From the NCBI GenBank assembly GCA_028694875.1, contig JAQVKB010000088.1, positions 1 through 5,620 of the forward strand: DNA of 5,620 nt, in the 5' to 3' direction. The notes under the pieces are model-generated. The model had not been told where the DNA came from. It worked only from the letters and a program-made list of their open reading frames with translations, and ran no database searches. The translations under genes and the position numbers were made by a program. Below, piece after piece: positions 1-5,620 of this stretch; position 1 is the stretch's first letter, and every line of letters starts with the position of its first letter. Source of the stretch: Candidatus Izemoplasmatales bacterium. GTDB lineage: Bacteria; Bacillota_I; Bacilli_A; Izemoplasmatales; Hujiaoplasmataceae.

Positions 1-1
1 G

Positions 2-1027
2 TCGCGTTTGATTCGGTTCTTGAAACCGCAATCCGCCGCACTCCTCGCGATTATTTTACTGACCATCATCGTCACCTTTGTGATTGTCTACTCCCCTGTC
101 TATCAAAAAGACATCATGAACTTATTGCAACTCAAGATCATGAACATGGCTCCGGCCGATGTCGTGGATCAAATCGTCAAGAATTTCTTGATCATCTTGG
201 TGATGTACCTCGTACGATTCTTGTTTGAAACCGTCTCGTTCTGGATTGGCAATATCGTCAGTGCGAATCTCGGAAGAAACTTCCGGAACGCGCTTCGCGA
301 CAAACTTGAAACCTTGCCAATCAAGTACTATGATGAACACCAAACAGGAAACATCCTTTCGGTATTCCAAAACGATGTCGACGTGGTTGTCATGAGTGTC
401 CAACAAAGTTTGATTCAGGTCATTCAATCGATTCTCACGGTGATTGGCGTCTTGATTATGATGTTCACGATCTCATGGAAGCTCACCATCATCTCCTTGC
501 TCATCTTGCCGTTCTATGTGATTGTTGTCTCTAAAATCGCGAAGCGCTCGCAAGCGCGTTTCATTCGCCAACAAAAAGAACTCGGCAATTTGAATGGCTT
601 TATCGAAGAATATTTCACCGCCCATCGTGTCGTCAAACTGTTTGGGAAAGAAGAAGATTCCTACAACGAATTCCAAGAAATTAACCTTCGTTTACGCGAT
701 GAAATGAGCAGTGCGCAATACCTCTCCGGATTGATGTTCCCGATTATGAACTTCATTTCGAACATTGGTTATGTCGCGGTGGTCATCGTGGGTGCGGTTT
801 TGGCGGGTGGCGTTCCACCACTTCTCATTGGTGATATCACCACGTTTGTGGGATACCAACGAAGCTTCGTCAACCCGATTTTGAATATGGCGAACATTGT
901 CAATACTTTGCAGTCCACGGTCGCGGGTGCGGAACGCATCTTCGAACTATTGGATGCCGAAGAAGAGGTCTTCGAACAAAAGGTTGCGGAGTTTGTCGAT
1001 CAAAAAGTCGGCTCAGTAACCCTTTAA
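2..1027 (+). CDS. Fragment A: transmembrane domain of the ABC exporter, ending at the premature TAA
   Basis: Membrane domain of the interrupted exporter. Counting from position 8 as residue 1, hydrophobic helices lie near residues 10-30, 57-80, 135-153, 157-175 and two close-set ones around 245-275. Residues 104-125 (LPIKYYDEHQTGNI and on to NDVDV) are the conserved intracellular-loop region found after TM2 in exporter-type ABC proteins. The stretch AGAERIFELLDAEEE near residues 308-322 is the usual end of the membrane domain before the linker. The fragment stops after GSVTL, the first strand of the nucleotide-binding domain, so a protein ending here would have no ATPase. The 5' end is outside the window, so no start or ribosome binding site can be assigned. 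Translation up to the stop is plausible, but the product alone should not transport. Confidence 0.75.
   Translation, partial: SRLIRFLKPQSAALLAIILLTIIVTFVIVYSPVYQKDIMNLLQLKIMNMAPADVVDQIVKNFLIILVMYLVRFLFETVSFWIGNIVSANLGRNFRNALRDKLETLPIKYYDEHQTGNILSVFQNDVDVVVMSVQQSLIQVIQSILTVIGVLIMMFTISWKLTIISLLILPFYVIVVSKIAKRSQARFIRQQKELGNLNGFIEEYFTAHRVVKLFGKEEDSYNEFQEINLRLRDEMSSAQYLSGLMFPIMNFISNIGYVAVVIVGAVLAGGVPPLLIGDITTFVGYQRSFVNPILNMANIVNTLQSTVAGAERIFELLDAEEEVFEQKVAEFVDQKVGSVTL
1025..1027 (+). other. Premature in-frame stop codon (TAA) at the TMD-NBD junction
   Basis: The frame reads G-S-V-T-L-stop-D-V-D-F-S-Y. Relatives normally carry a pattern like VTFxDVxFxY, with Glu, Gln or Lys at the stop position. 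GAA, CAA or AAA would each become TAA by one substitution. The frame is unchanged on both sides, so this is a substitution and not an indel. No sign of recoding is seen: other genes here end with TAA and TGA in the normal way. Confidence 0.85.
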
Positions 1028-1744
1028 GACGTCGATTTCTCGTATGTCAAAGACAAAGAACTCATCAAAGATTTGAATCTCTCGGTGGAACCCGGAAAAC
1101 AAATCGCGATTGTCGGTCCCACTGGCGCTGGAAAAACAACGCTCGTGAACTTGCTTATGCGGTTCTATGAACTCGATGGCGGTGCCATCGAAGTGAATGG
1201 TGTGAAATCCACGGACGTTCCTCGTGAAGAATTGCGCAAGCAATTCGGGATGGTACTCCAAGATACATGGCTCTTTGCCGGTACGATTTTTGAGAACGTG
1301 GCGTATGGAAAAGATGATGCGACGATGGAAGAAGTCATTTCCGCGTGCAAACAAGCGCATGTCCACCATTACATTGAGACATTACCCGAAGGATATCAAA
1401 CAGTACTCAAAGAAGATGCTTCGAATATTTCGCAAGGGCAGAAGCAATTATTGACGATTGCCCGCGCGATTCTCTTCAATCCGAAAATCTTGATTTTGGA
1501 TGAAGCAACTTCTTCCGTGGATACGAGAACGGAAGCGTATATTCAAAACGCCATGAACTTCATGATGGAGGGCAGAACAAGTTTTGTCATTGCTCACCGT
1601 CTATCCACGATTAAAAAAGCATCGACGATTCTCGTCATGGAACACGGACGAATTGTCGAACAAGGCAATCATCAAGAACTGCTCGCCAAAAATGGTGTGT
1701 ATGCGGATCTGTATAATTCCCAATTCTTAAATATTGCTACATAA
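1028..1744 (+). CDS. Fragment B: nucleotide-binding domain of the ABC exporter, downstream of the TAA
   Basis: Complete ATPase domain in the same frame as the membrane domain. It begins DVDFSY, whose Tyr (1043-1045) is the A-loop residue that stacks on adenine. Walker A GPTGAGKTT is at 1115-1141, the Q-loop Gln at 1259-1261, signature ISQGQ at 1427-1441, Walker B ILILD followed by catalytic Glu and the D-loop TSSVD, then the H-loop IAHRLST. No catalytic residue is lost. The first usable start after the TAA is TTG at 1073. It has no Shine-Dalgarno sequence before it and would omit the A-loop and first strand, so separate translation as a free ATPase looks unlikely. The gene ends at TAA 1742-1744, inside a terminator hairpin. 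Confidence 0.75.
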   Translation, partial: DVDFSYVKDKELIKDLNLSVEPGKQIAIVGPTGAGKTTLVNLLMRFYELDGGAIEVNGVKSTDVPREELRKQFGMVLQDTWLFAGTIFENVAYGKDDATMEEVISACKQAHVHHYIETLPEGYQTVLKEDASNISQGQKQLLTIARAILFNPKILILDEATSSVDTRTEAYIQNAMNFMMEGRTSFVIAHRLSTIKKASTILVMEHGRIVEQGNHQELLAKNGVYADLYNSQFLNIAT

Positions 1745-1776
1745 GAGGGTCGCTTGATCCTCTTTTCTCTTTCTTT
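1743..1776 (+). terminator. Rho-independent terminator after the ABC exporter
   Basis: Positions 1743-1751 (AAGAGGGTC) pair with 1756-1764 (GATCCTCTT) as a 9-bp stem with one G-U pair and a GCTT tetraloop. A pyrimidine-rich tail follows (TTTTCTCTTTCTTT, from 1763). The stem begins on the last two bases of the exporter's stop codon. The U-tract is broken by C residues, so termination may be incomplete. It separates the exporter transcription unit from the rimO operon. Confidence 0.8.
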
Positions 1777-1792
1777 CATCCCGTTTTTCAAG

Positions 1793-1798
1793 TATAAT
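1793..1798 (+). promoter_or_regulatory. Probable -10 box (TATAAT) of the rimO operon promoter
   Basis: A perfect sigma-70/SigA-type TATAAT lies 28 nt before the rimO start and just after the upstream terminator. No good -35 is seen: the hexamer at 16-17 nt spacing lies in the T/C-rich terminator tail (around 1770-1776) and matches TTGACA at only about two positions. No extended -10 TG is present. Transcription would start near 1804-1806, giving a leader of roughly 20 nt with no room for a riboswitch. The placement makes it likely, but the weak -35 lowers confidence. Confidence 0.6.
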
Positions 1799-1826
1799 GG
1801 TTACCATAGAAGTTTGGAGTGAAAAC

Positions 1827-3140
1827 ATGATTTCAGTAGGATTTGTATCGCTCGGATGTGCCAAAAACCAAGTGGATTCCGAGCTCATTTTAGGTGTATT
1901 GCAAGCGGCGGGGATTCGAATTGTAGTGAACCCTGAAGAAGCGGATGCCATCATCATCAACACGTGTGGATTTATCGAAAGCGCAAGACAGGAGACTGTC
2001 GAGACGATTTTGGAAATGAAGTCGTATGGTAAGAAACTGATTGTGGCAGGATGCTATGCCGAACGGTATCGAAAAGAACTTGAGAATGATATGCCGTTTG
2101 TCGATCGTATCATCACGCTCAAAGATTACCCGCGGATTCATTTGATCTTATCGGATGTGTTTGGCGATACGTCGCTCAAATTTCTGCCTTTGTCGTATGA
2201 GCGAAGAATGTTGGTTTCGAGTTCTGTGACCCCATATATTAAGATGAGTGAGGGTTGCGACAATCGCTGCGCTTTTTGTGCGATTCCGTTGATTCGCGGC
2301 TCATTTCGTTCTCGAGATTACGATGAAATCGTTGCGGAGTGTGAACAGTTAGTTCGTCAAGGTGCGAAAGAGCTCAATTTGATTAGCCAAGATACCACCA
2401 GGTATGGCACAGATTTAACAAAGGATCATTCGTCTTTGCTACCCAAATTATTGAATCGACTGACCGAGATTGAGGGTATTGTTTGGGTTCGAATGCTTTA
2501 TCTGTATCCCGATGAAATCAACGAGGAATTGATTGAAACCGTCGCCAAAAACCCCAAAATCGCACCGTATTTTGATATTCCAATTCAACATATCTCAACA
2601 CCCGTGTTGAAACGGATGTTGCGTCGGAAAGACGAAGCATTTCATCGTCAGTTATTTCAGCGAATTCGCGAGCGGATTCCGCATGCAATTTTTCGGTCTA
2701 CTCTTATTACGGGATTTCCGGGAGAGACAGAAGAAGATCACCAGAAGCTGGTTGCTTTTCTTCAAGAAGCCCAAATCGATCGACTTGGGGTTTTCCCTTA
2801 TTCAAAAGAAGAAGGAACCAAAGCTTATCAGTATCTAGATGAAATTGATCCGGAAACCATTCAAAGAAGACATCACGAATTGATGAGTGTTCAAAAAAGA
2901 GTGGCGAGAAAATTAAACCGTAGTCATATAGGTGGCGTCTACACGACAATCATCGAAGCATATGATCCCTCCTCCAAGTTCTATTATGGAAGATCGTATG
3001 CGTTCGCGCCGGATGACATTGATGGTCAAGTGGTCTTTCAATCGACAAACATCCTTCAAATTGGCGATGTTGTCAATGTGAAAATCACGGATGCTTTTGG
3101 TTATGATTTAATTGGAGATGCTATTCTTCAGGAGGAATAA
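1827..3140 (+). CDS. rimO: Ribosomal protein S12 (aspartate) methylthiotransferase RimO
   Basis: Radical SAM methylthiotransferase that adds a methylthio group to a conserved Asp of ribosomal protein S12, in the cytoplasm. At 437 residues it has normal family length. The N-terminal MTTase domain carries the three auxiliary-cluster cysteines C11 (SLGCAKN), C47 (NTCGF) and C76 (AGCYAER). The radical SAM CxxxCxxC is C144-C148-C151 (GCDNRCAFC). RimO-typical stretches follow: ISQDTTRYGTDL, RMLYLYPDEI, FDIPIQHIS and TGFPGETEEDH. A TRAM domain occupies about residues 368-437. These favour RimO over the tRNA enzymes MiaB and MtaB. ATG 1827 is chosen because GGAGTG (1816-1821) sits 5-7 nt upstream and the protein then begins right before VGFVSLGC. 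An in-frame ATG at 1797 falls in the -10 box and adds ten unconserved residues. It is the first gene of the operon; its end contains the ribosome binding site of the next gene. Confidence 0.95.
   Translation: MISVGFVSLGCAKNQVDSELILGVLQAAGIRIVVNPEEADAIIINTCGFIESARQETVETILEMKSYGKKLIVAGCYAERYRKELENDMPFVDRIITLKDYPRIHLILSDVFGDTSLKFLPLSYERRMLVSSSVTPYIKMSEGCDNRCAFCAIPLIRGSFRSRDYDEIVAECEQLVRQGAKELNLISQDTTRYGTDLTKDHSSLLPKLLNRLTEIEGIVWVRMLYLYPDEINEELIETVAKNPKIAPYFDIPIQHISTPVLKRMLRRKDEAFHRQLFQRIRERIPHAIFRSTLITGFPGETEEDHQKLVAFLQEAQIDRLGVFPYSKEEGTKAYQYLDEIDPETIQRRHHELMSVQKRVARKLNRSHIGGVYTTIIEAYDPSSKFYYGRSYAFAPDDIDGQVVFQSTNILQIGDVVNVKITDAFGYDLIGDAILQEE
3130..3136 (+). promoter_or_regulatory. Ribosome binding site AGGAGGA that fixes the DUF368 start
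   Basis: A full-consensus AGGAGGA lies within the last codons of rimO, 5-6 nt before ATG 3142. It rules out the in-frame ATG at 3112, which has no such site and would overlap rimO by 29 nt. Its position inside rimO suggests that ribosomes finishing rimO help feed the next gene. Confidence 0.85.
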
Positions 3141-3141
3141 G

Positions 3142-4062
3142 ATGAAACAACAATTTTCATTGTTTGCGAAGGGCTTCTTGATTGGAATTGCCTTTATTAT
3201 CCCGGGGGTTTCCGGTGGAACCCTCGCGATTTATCTTGGAATCTATGACAAACTTCTTCATGCGATTGGCAACGTGTTCAAAGAGTTCAAGAAGAGTGTG
3301 TTGTTTTTGTTGCCAGTATTTTTGGGAATCGCGATTTCCGTGGTGTCCCTTGCCAAACTGCTTGGCATCTTGTTGAATCTGAATTCGATGATGATTCTCT
3401 TTTTCTTTGTTGGTTTGATTTTAGGCGGTCTCAAATCGTTATCTCAAGAAGTGAAGCATGAGCCTGTCAAACCTTCCCACGTGGTTGCTTTTCTTCTGTC
3501 GATTGCTTTGGTCGCGATGTTGTTGATCTTTAAAATGGTTGGAAGTGGTTCCACCACCTCCATTCAAGTGACGTTTGGCACAATGATTTTGTTGTTTTTC
3601 ATCGGAATGGCTTCGTCAACAACGATGATTATCCCAGGTATTTCCGGTTCCGCATTATTAATGGTATTGGGCTTTTATACCCTGATTGTGACCGACGTGA
3701 TTGGTAATATCCTCGATTTCAGTCAATTATCCAGTCATTTGTCCGTATTAATTCCATTTGGTCTTGGTGCCGCTGCGGGAATTGTGATTTTTAGTCGCGT
3801 GATTGAATATGCTTTAAAACACTATAAAGTCATTACCTATTATGCCATCATCGGGTTTGTGATTGCTTCCGCTGTCGTGATTTTGTTTGAAATCCATGAT
3901 CAGCAAAGCGCGCTTCTCTATGATAACCAAAATCCAATCTATGTCGACTTCGGTCGATATCTCTTGAATAACGGATGGACTCTTCTTGGTGCCGCCGCCA
4001 CGTTTGTGGTCGGTTTCTTCGCAGCCCGAAAACTGGAAGGTCTTGTCCAGCAAGAAGGATGA
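3142..4062 (+). CDS. popT: DUF368 family membrane protein, PopT-type undecaprenyl-phosphate translocase
   Basis: Polytopic membrane protein of 306 residues in the DUF368 family. Members of this family (PopT) are known to recycle undecaprenyl phosphate, the lipid carrier of wall and surface polymers, from the outer to the inner leaflet of the cytoplasmic membrane. The diagnostic motif appears twice, as expected for the family's internal duplication: IIPGVSGGTLAIYLGIY (PGVSGG at residues 21-26) and IIPGISGSALLMVLGFY (PGISGS at residues 165-170). Around these are several long hydrophobic segments, roughly at 54-78, 83-97, 114-132, 145-157, 205-225, 236-256 and 286-302. The start at 3142 has a consensus ribosome binding site. 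It lies 1 nt after rimO and its TGA overlaps the next start by 4 nt. The DUF368 assignment is secure; the transport function is taken from family work, and popT is used on that basis. Confidence 0.88.
   Translation: MKQQFSLFAKGFLIGIAFIIPGVSGGTLAIYLGIYDKLLHAIGNVFKEFKKSVLFLLPVFLGIAISVVSLAKLLGILLNLNSMMILFFFVGLILGGLKSLSQEVKHEPVKPSHVVAFLLSIALVAMLLIFKMVGSGSTTSIQVTFGTMILLFFIGMASSTTMIIPGISGSALLMVLGFYTLIVTDVIGNILDFSQLSSHLSVLIPFGLGAAAGIVIFSRVIEYALKHYKVITYYAIIGFVIASAVVILFEIHDQQSALLYDNQNPIYVDFGRYLLNNGWTLLGAAATFVVGFFAARKLEGLVQQEG
4059..4062 (+). other. ATGA start-stop overlap (translational coupling)
   Basis: The ATG of the radical SAM gene (4059-4061) overlaps the TGA of the DUF368 gene (4060-4062). Four-base overlaps of this type usually indicate reinitiation by the same ribosome. 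The lack of a well-spaced Shine-Dalgarno for the second gene fits this. Confidence 0.8.
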
Positions 4063-4838
4063 TACCGAGTATCCCCGCCAAGCAATTCATGACCAAAACG
4101 AAGCTTGGCGAGTTTGCGTGTAACCCCTATGTAGGTTGCACGCATGGGTGTGTTTATTGTTATGCCAAACATTTCGAGAAACGATTTCCACTTTCTTCAT
4201 GGGGCACTTATGTCTATGAACGCAAGTTTCCAAACACCTTGATTCCCAAAGGGACTGGGAGATCCTCGCTGATGTTTTCTCCGATGACGGATCCGTATCA
4301 ACCTGTGGAAGCGACCACTCTTGCGACGAGAAAAATTCTCGAAAGCATTGTCGAGTCGCAACTCCAAATCTCGATTCTCACGAAGTCGGATTTGGTCTTG
4401 CGAGACCTGGACTTGTTTTTGCAAATGAATTCCGTGGAAGTAGGTTTTTCCATCGGAATGGATGATCCGGCTTCAACATGGTTTGAACCCGGGGCCTCAA
4501 CCCCACGTTCGAGAGTCAAAGCGCTGCAAAAACTTCATGAGCAAGGAATTCGCACCTATGTCTTTTTTGCGCCGTTACTACCAGGGATTTCGGATATTGA
4601 TACGTTGTTTGACCTTGTGAAAGATCATGTCGATTATCTGATGGTCGATCGACTCAATATCAAAGATGCCATCGATCAGCAAGCGTTATTTCAAATCGCT
4701 TGTCGATTGGGACCTGAGGTGGAAAATCTTTGGCAACAAGTTTTTCTACAACACAACGATACATGGTACCAAGAAACTTTGAACCATTTGAAAAAGCGTG
4801 CTGAACAATCCAAGATTGAACTTCGATATTCACCATGA
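4059..4838 (+). CDS. SplB-like (COG1533) radical SAM protein, function unknown
   Basis: Cytoplasmic radical SAM protein of 259 residues. It starts MIPSIPAK and reaches the cluster motif CxxxCxxC at C27-C31-C34 (NPYVGCTHGCVYCYA). Further family marks are TDPYQPVE at 77-84, LTKS at 107-110, a GFSIGMDD strand, an EPGASTPRSRVKAL helix, FFAPLLPGISD, and DYLMVDRLNI. This pattern is that of the compact SplB-like family, most of whose members have no known substrate. It is not enough to call spore photoproduct lyase. Start: ATG 4059 overlaps the popT stop as ATGA and places the conserved IPAK near the N-terminus. AGAAGG touches the ATG, too close for a good site, so coupling to popT translation is likely. 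ATG 4089 is possible but would cut off IPAK. An upstream extension to 3975 would run inside popT with unconserved sequence. Confidence 0.88.
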   Translation: MIPSIPAKQFMTKTKLGEFACNPYVGCTHGCVYCYAKHFEKRFPLSSWGTYVYERKFPNTLIPKGTGRSSLMFSPMTDPYQPVEATTLATRKILESIVESQLQISILTKSDLVLRDLDLFLQMNSVEVGFSIGMDDPASTWFEPGASTPRSRVKALQKLHEQGIRTYVFFAPLLPGISDIDTLFDLVKDHVDYLMVDRLNIKDAIDQQALFQIACRLGPEVENLWQQVFLQHNDTWYQETLNHLKKRAEQSKIELRYSP

Positions 4839-4852
4839 AAAGAGGGATTTCA

Positions 4853-5620
4853 ATGTTTCAAATGAAGGATGTACTTCCATACAAAGAGGAACTCATACAA
4901 CACCGTAGGTATCTTCATCAACATCCTGAGTTAGGGTTTGATGTGGCGAATACGCACGACTATATTCAACATCAATTGAGCCAATGGGGAATCCAAGTTC
5001 TTCCTCATGTCGGGAAAAACTCTTTGCTTGGAATCATCGAAAACGGGGTTGGCCCGATCATTGGACTTCGCGCCGATATCGATGCACTTCCGATTCTCGA
5101 AGAAAATACCGAACTCGATTATTGTTCGTTGGTGCCAGGAAAAATGCATGCGTGTGGTCACGATGCGCATACTGCGATGCTCTTGATGACCGCCAAGTTT
5201 TTGGTTGATCATAGAGACTCTTGGAAAGGCACGGTCAAATTGATTTTCCAAGAAGCCGAAGAAGGCCCGAATCCGGGCGGAGCCTATGGCGTCGTAAATT
5301 CTCACTTGGTTGATGATGTCGAGACCTTCTATGCATTTCATGTTGCGCCGATGTATCCGAGCGGATCTGTCGCCATCAAGAAAGGTGAAGCGATGGCTTC
5401 GGCCGATACCATCAAAATCACGCTTCAAGGACGCGGTGCCCATGCAGCGTATCCCCATTTGTCGATTGATCCGATTGTGATGGCCGCTGAAGTGATCATG
5501 GGTGCCCAAACAATTGTGTCAAGACGCAAAAATCCTTTAGATCTTGCGGTGCTCACCATCGCTCAAGTTCATGCGGGCACAACCCATAACATCATCCCTT
5601 CCACGGCGTATTTGGAAGGA
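4853..5620 (+). CDS. M20 family (M20D-type) metal-dependent amidohydrolase, 3'-partial
   Basis: Zinc- or other metal-dependent hydrolase that removes acyl groups from N-acyl amino acids or related amides; the family includes hippurate hydrolase, IAA-amino acid hydrolase and N-acetyldiaminopimelate deacetylase. The 256 residues present run off the right edge; family members are near 380-400. Visible marks: HRRYLHQHPELGF near the N-terminus, LRADIDALPI at 72-81, MHACGHDAHTAML with metal ligands C101 and H103, FQEAEEG with E136/E137, and FH at 162-163. The lid/dimerisation domain starts near residue 180 (ASADTIKITLQGRGAH, then AHAAYPHLSIDPI), followed by HAGTTHNIIPSTAYLEG. The last metal-binding His would lie beyond the window. 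Start ATG 4853 has AGAGGG (4841-4846) at 6-nt spacing and lies 14 nt after the radical SAM gene, so it is the fourth operon gene. The exact substrate cannot be set from sequence. Confidence 0.92.
   Translation, partial: MFQMKDVLPYKEELIQHRRYLHQHPELGFDVANTHDYIQHQLSQWGIQVLPHVGKNSLLGIIENGVGPIIGLRADIDALPILEENTELDYCSLVPGKMHACGHDAHTAMLLMTAKFLVDHRDSWKGTVKLIFQEAEEGPNPGGAYGVVNSHLVDDVETFYAFHVAPMYPSGSVAIKKGEAMASADTIKITLQGRGAHAAYPHLSIDPIVMAAEVIMGAQTIVSRRKNPLDLAVLTIAQVHAGTTHNIIPSTAYLEG

Larger units (their letters stand above)
2..1744 (+). pseudogene. ABC exporter half-transporter (TMD-NBD fusion), 5'-partial, interrupted by an in-frame TAA
   Basis: An exporter-type ABC half-transporter: a six-helix membrane domain fused to a C-terminal ATPase, which would work as a dimer in the cytoplasmic membrane to expel drugs, lipids or peptides. 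One reading frame covers positions 2 to 1744 and is broken only by TAA at 1025-1027. Both sides match the expected order of such a protein, and about 580 codons are visible. Family members are usually near 580-620 residues, so perhaps 10-40 N-terminal residues lie left of the window; the frame is open to the edge, so the TTG at position 8 is probably internal. The ISQGQ signature followed by an intact DEATSSVD resembles the TM288/LmrD-like member of heterodimeric exporters, whose partner gene is usually adjacent. That partner would lie upstream, unseen. The substrate cannot be told. Whether this is a true pseudogene or a one-base error is open; the family call is secure. Confidence 0.82.

Noticed and set aside
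1025..1072. Stop-codon recoding or programmed read-through at the TAA
   Set aside because: TAA also closes rimO normally and TAA is rarely read through in bacteria. No characteristic downstream structure is evident, so mutation or error is preferred.
1797..1826. Upstream ATG as the rimO start
   Set aside because: The ATG overlaps the TATAAT box, lacks a ribosome binding site, and adds ten residues absent from the family, whereas ATG 1827 has GGAGTG at proper spacing.
2595..2610. Near-perfect palindrome TCAACAC-CC-GTGTTGA
   Set aside because: It has 7-bp arms around a 2-nt centre but lies in the middle of rimO, encoding the conserved HISTPVLKRM segment. With no second copy noticed, chance plus coding constraint is the simplest explanation.
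3975..4058. Upstream extension of the radical SAM gene to 3975
   Set aside because: The added 28 residues lie inside popT in another frame, are rich in Arg/Cys/Pro, and are not part of the family; conserved sequence begins at IPAK just after 4059.
4059..4838. Calling the radical SAM protein spore photoproduct lyase (splB)
   Set aside because: Only the general COG1533 pattern is visible; the protein is shorter than typical SplB, and no sporulation context or confirmed H-donor Cys is seen.
4931..5509. Long open frame on the - strand (192 codons)
   Set aside because: It lies antisense to the M20 amidohydrolase, whose + strand frame carries clear conserved motifs and a ribosome binding site. 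The antisense translation resembles no family I recognise and is a by-product of codon bias.
1..5620. A new defence, mobile or CRISPR-type system
   Set aside because: No repeats, transposase, integrase, nuclease, spacer array or atypical cassette is visible. All genes belong to known families in a compact, co-directional layout.

Overview
The window reads as an ordinary chromosomal stretch of a moderate-GC Bacillota-like bacterium, possibly a Bacilli, Erysipelotrichia or Acholeplasma-related lineage. The reasons are strong AGGAGG-type ribosome binding sites, tightly packed co-directional genes, a ABC exporter half resembling those of Firmicutes, and use of the standard code: TGA closes two of the genes and Trp is TGG. 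The placement is an inference from protein style and was not tested by a search. All genes are on the + strand.

Left part (about 2-1744): the 3' portion of a gene for a fused membrane-plus-ATPase ABC exporter half-transporter, with its first codons outside the window. One in-frame TAA at 1025-1027 separates the transmembrane domain from an otherwise intact nucleotide-binding domain in the same frame. This is either a recent nonsense mutation or a sequence error. A 9-bp hairpin terminator begins on the gene's own stop codon.

Middle and right part (about 1793-5620): a perfect TATAAT -10 box starts a compact four-gene operon. It holds rimO (ribosomal protein S12 methylthiotransferase), a DUF368/PopT-type undecaprenyl-phosphate translocase, a small SplB-like (COG1533) radical SAM protein of unknown function, and an M20-family amidohydrolase that runs off the right edge. 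Gene junctions are 1 nt, a 4-nt ATGA overlap, and 14 nt, which implies co-transcription and, at the overlap, translational coupling.

The four operon genes do not form an obvious single pathway. They combine ribosome modification, lipid-carrier recycling for cell-envelope synthesis, an orphan radical SAM enzyme and an amide hydrolase, so this looks like a housekeeping operon. I see no mobile element, CRISPR array, RNA gene or defence-type cassette. No stretch longer than about 110 bases lacks a gene. The observations most worth checking are the interrupted ABC exporter and the unexplained radical SAM gene coupled to popT.
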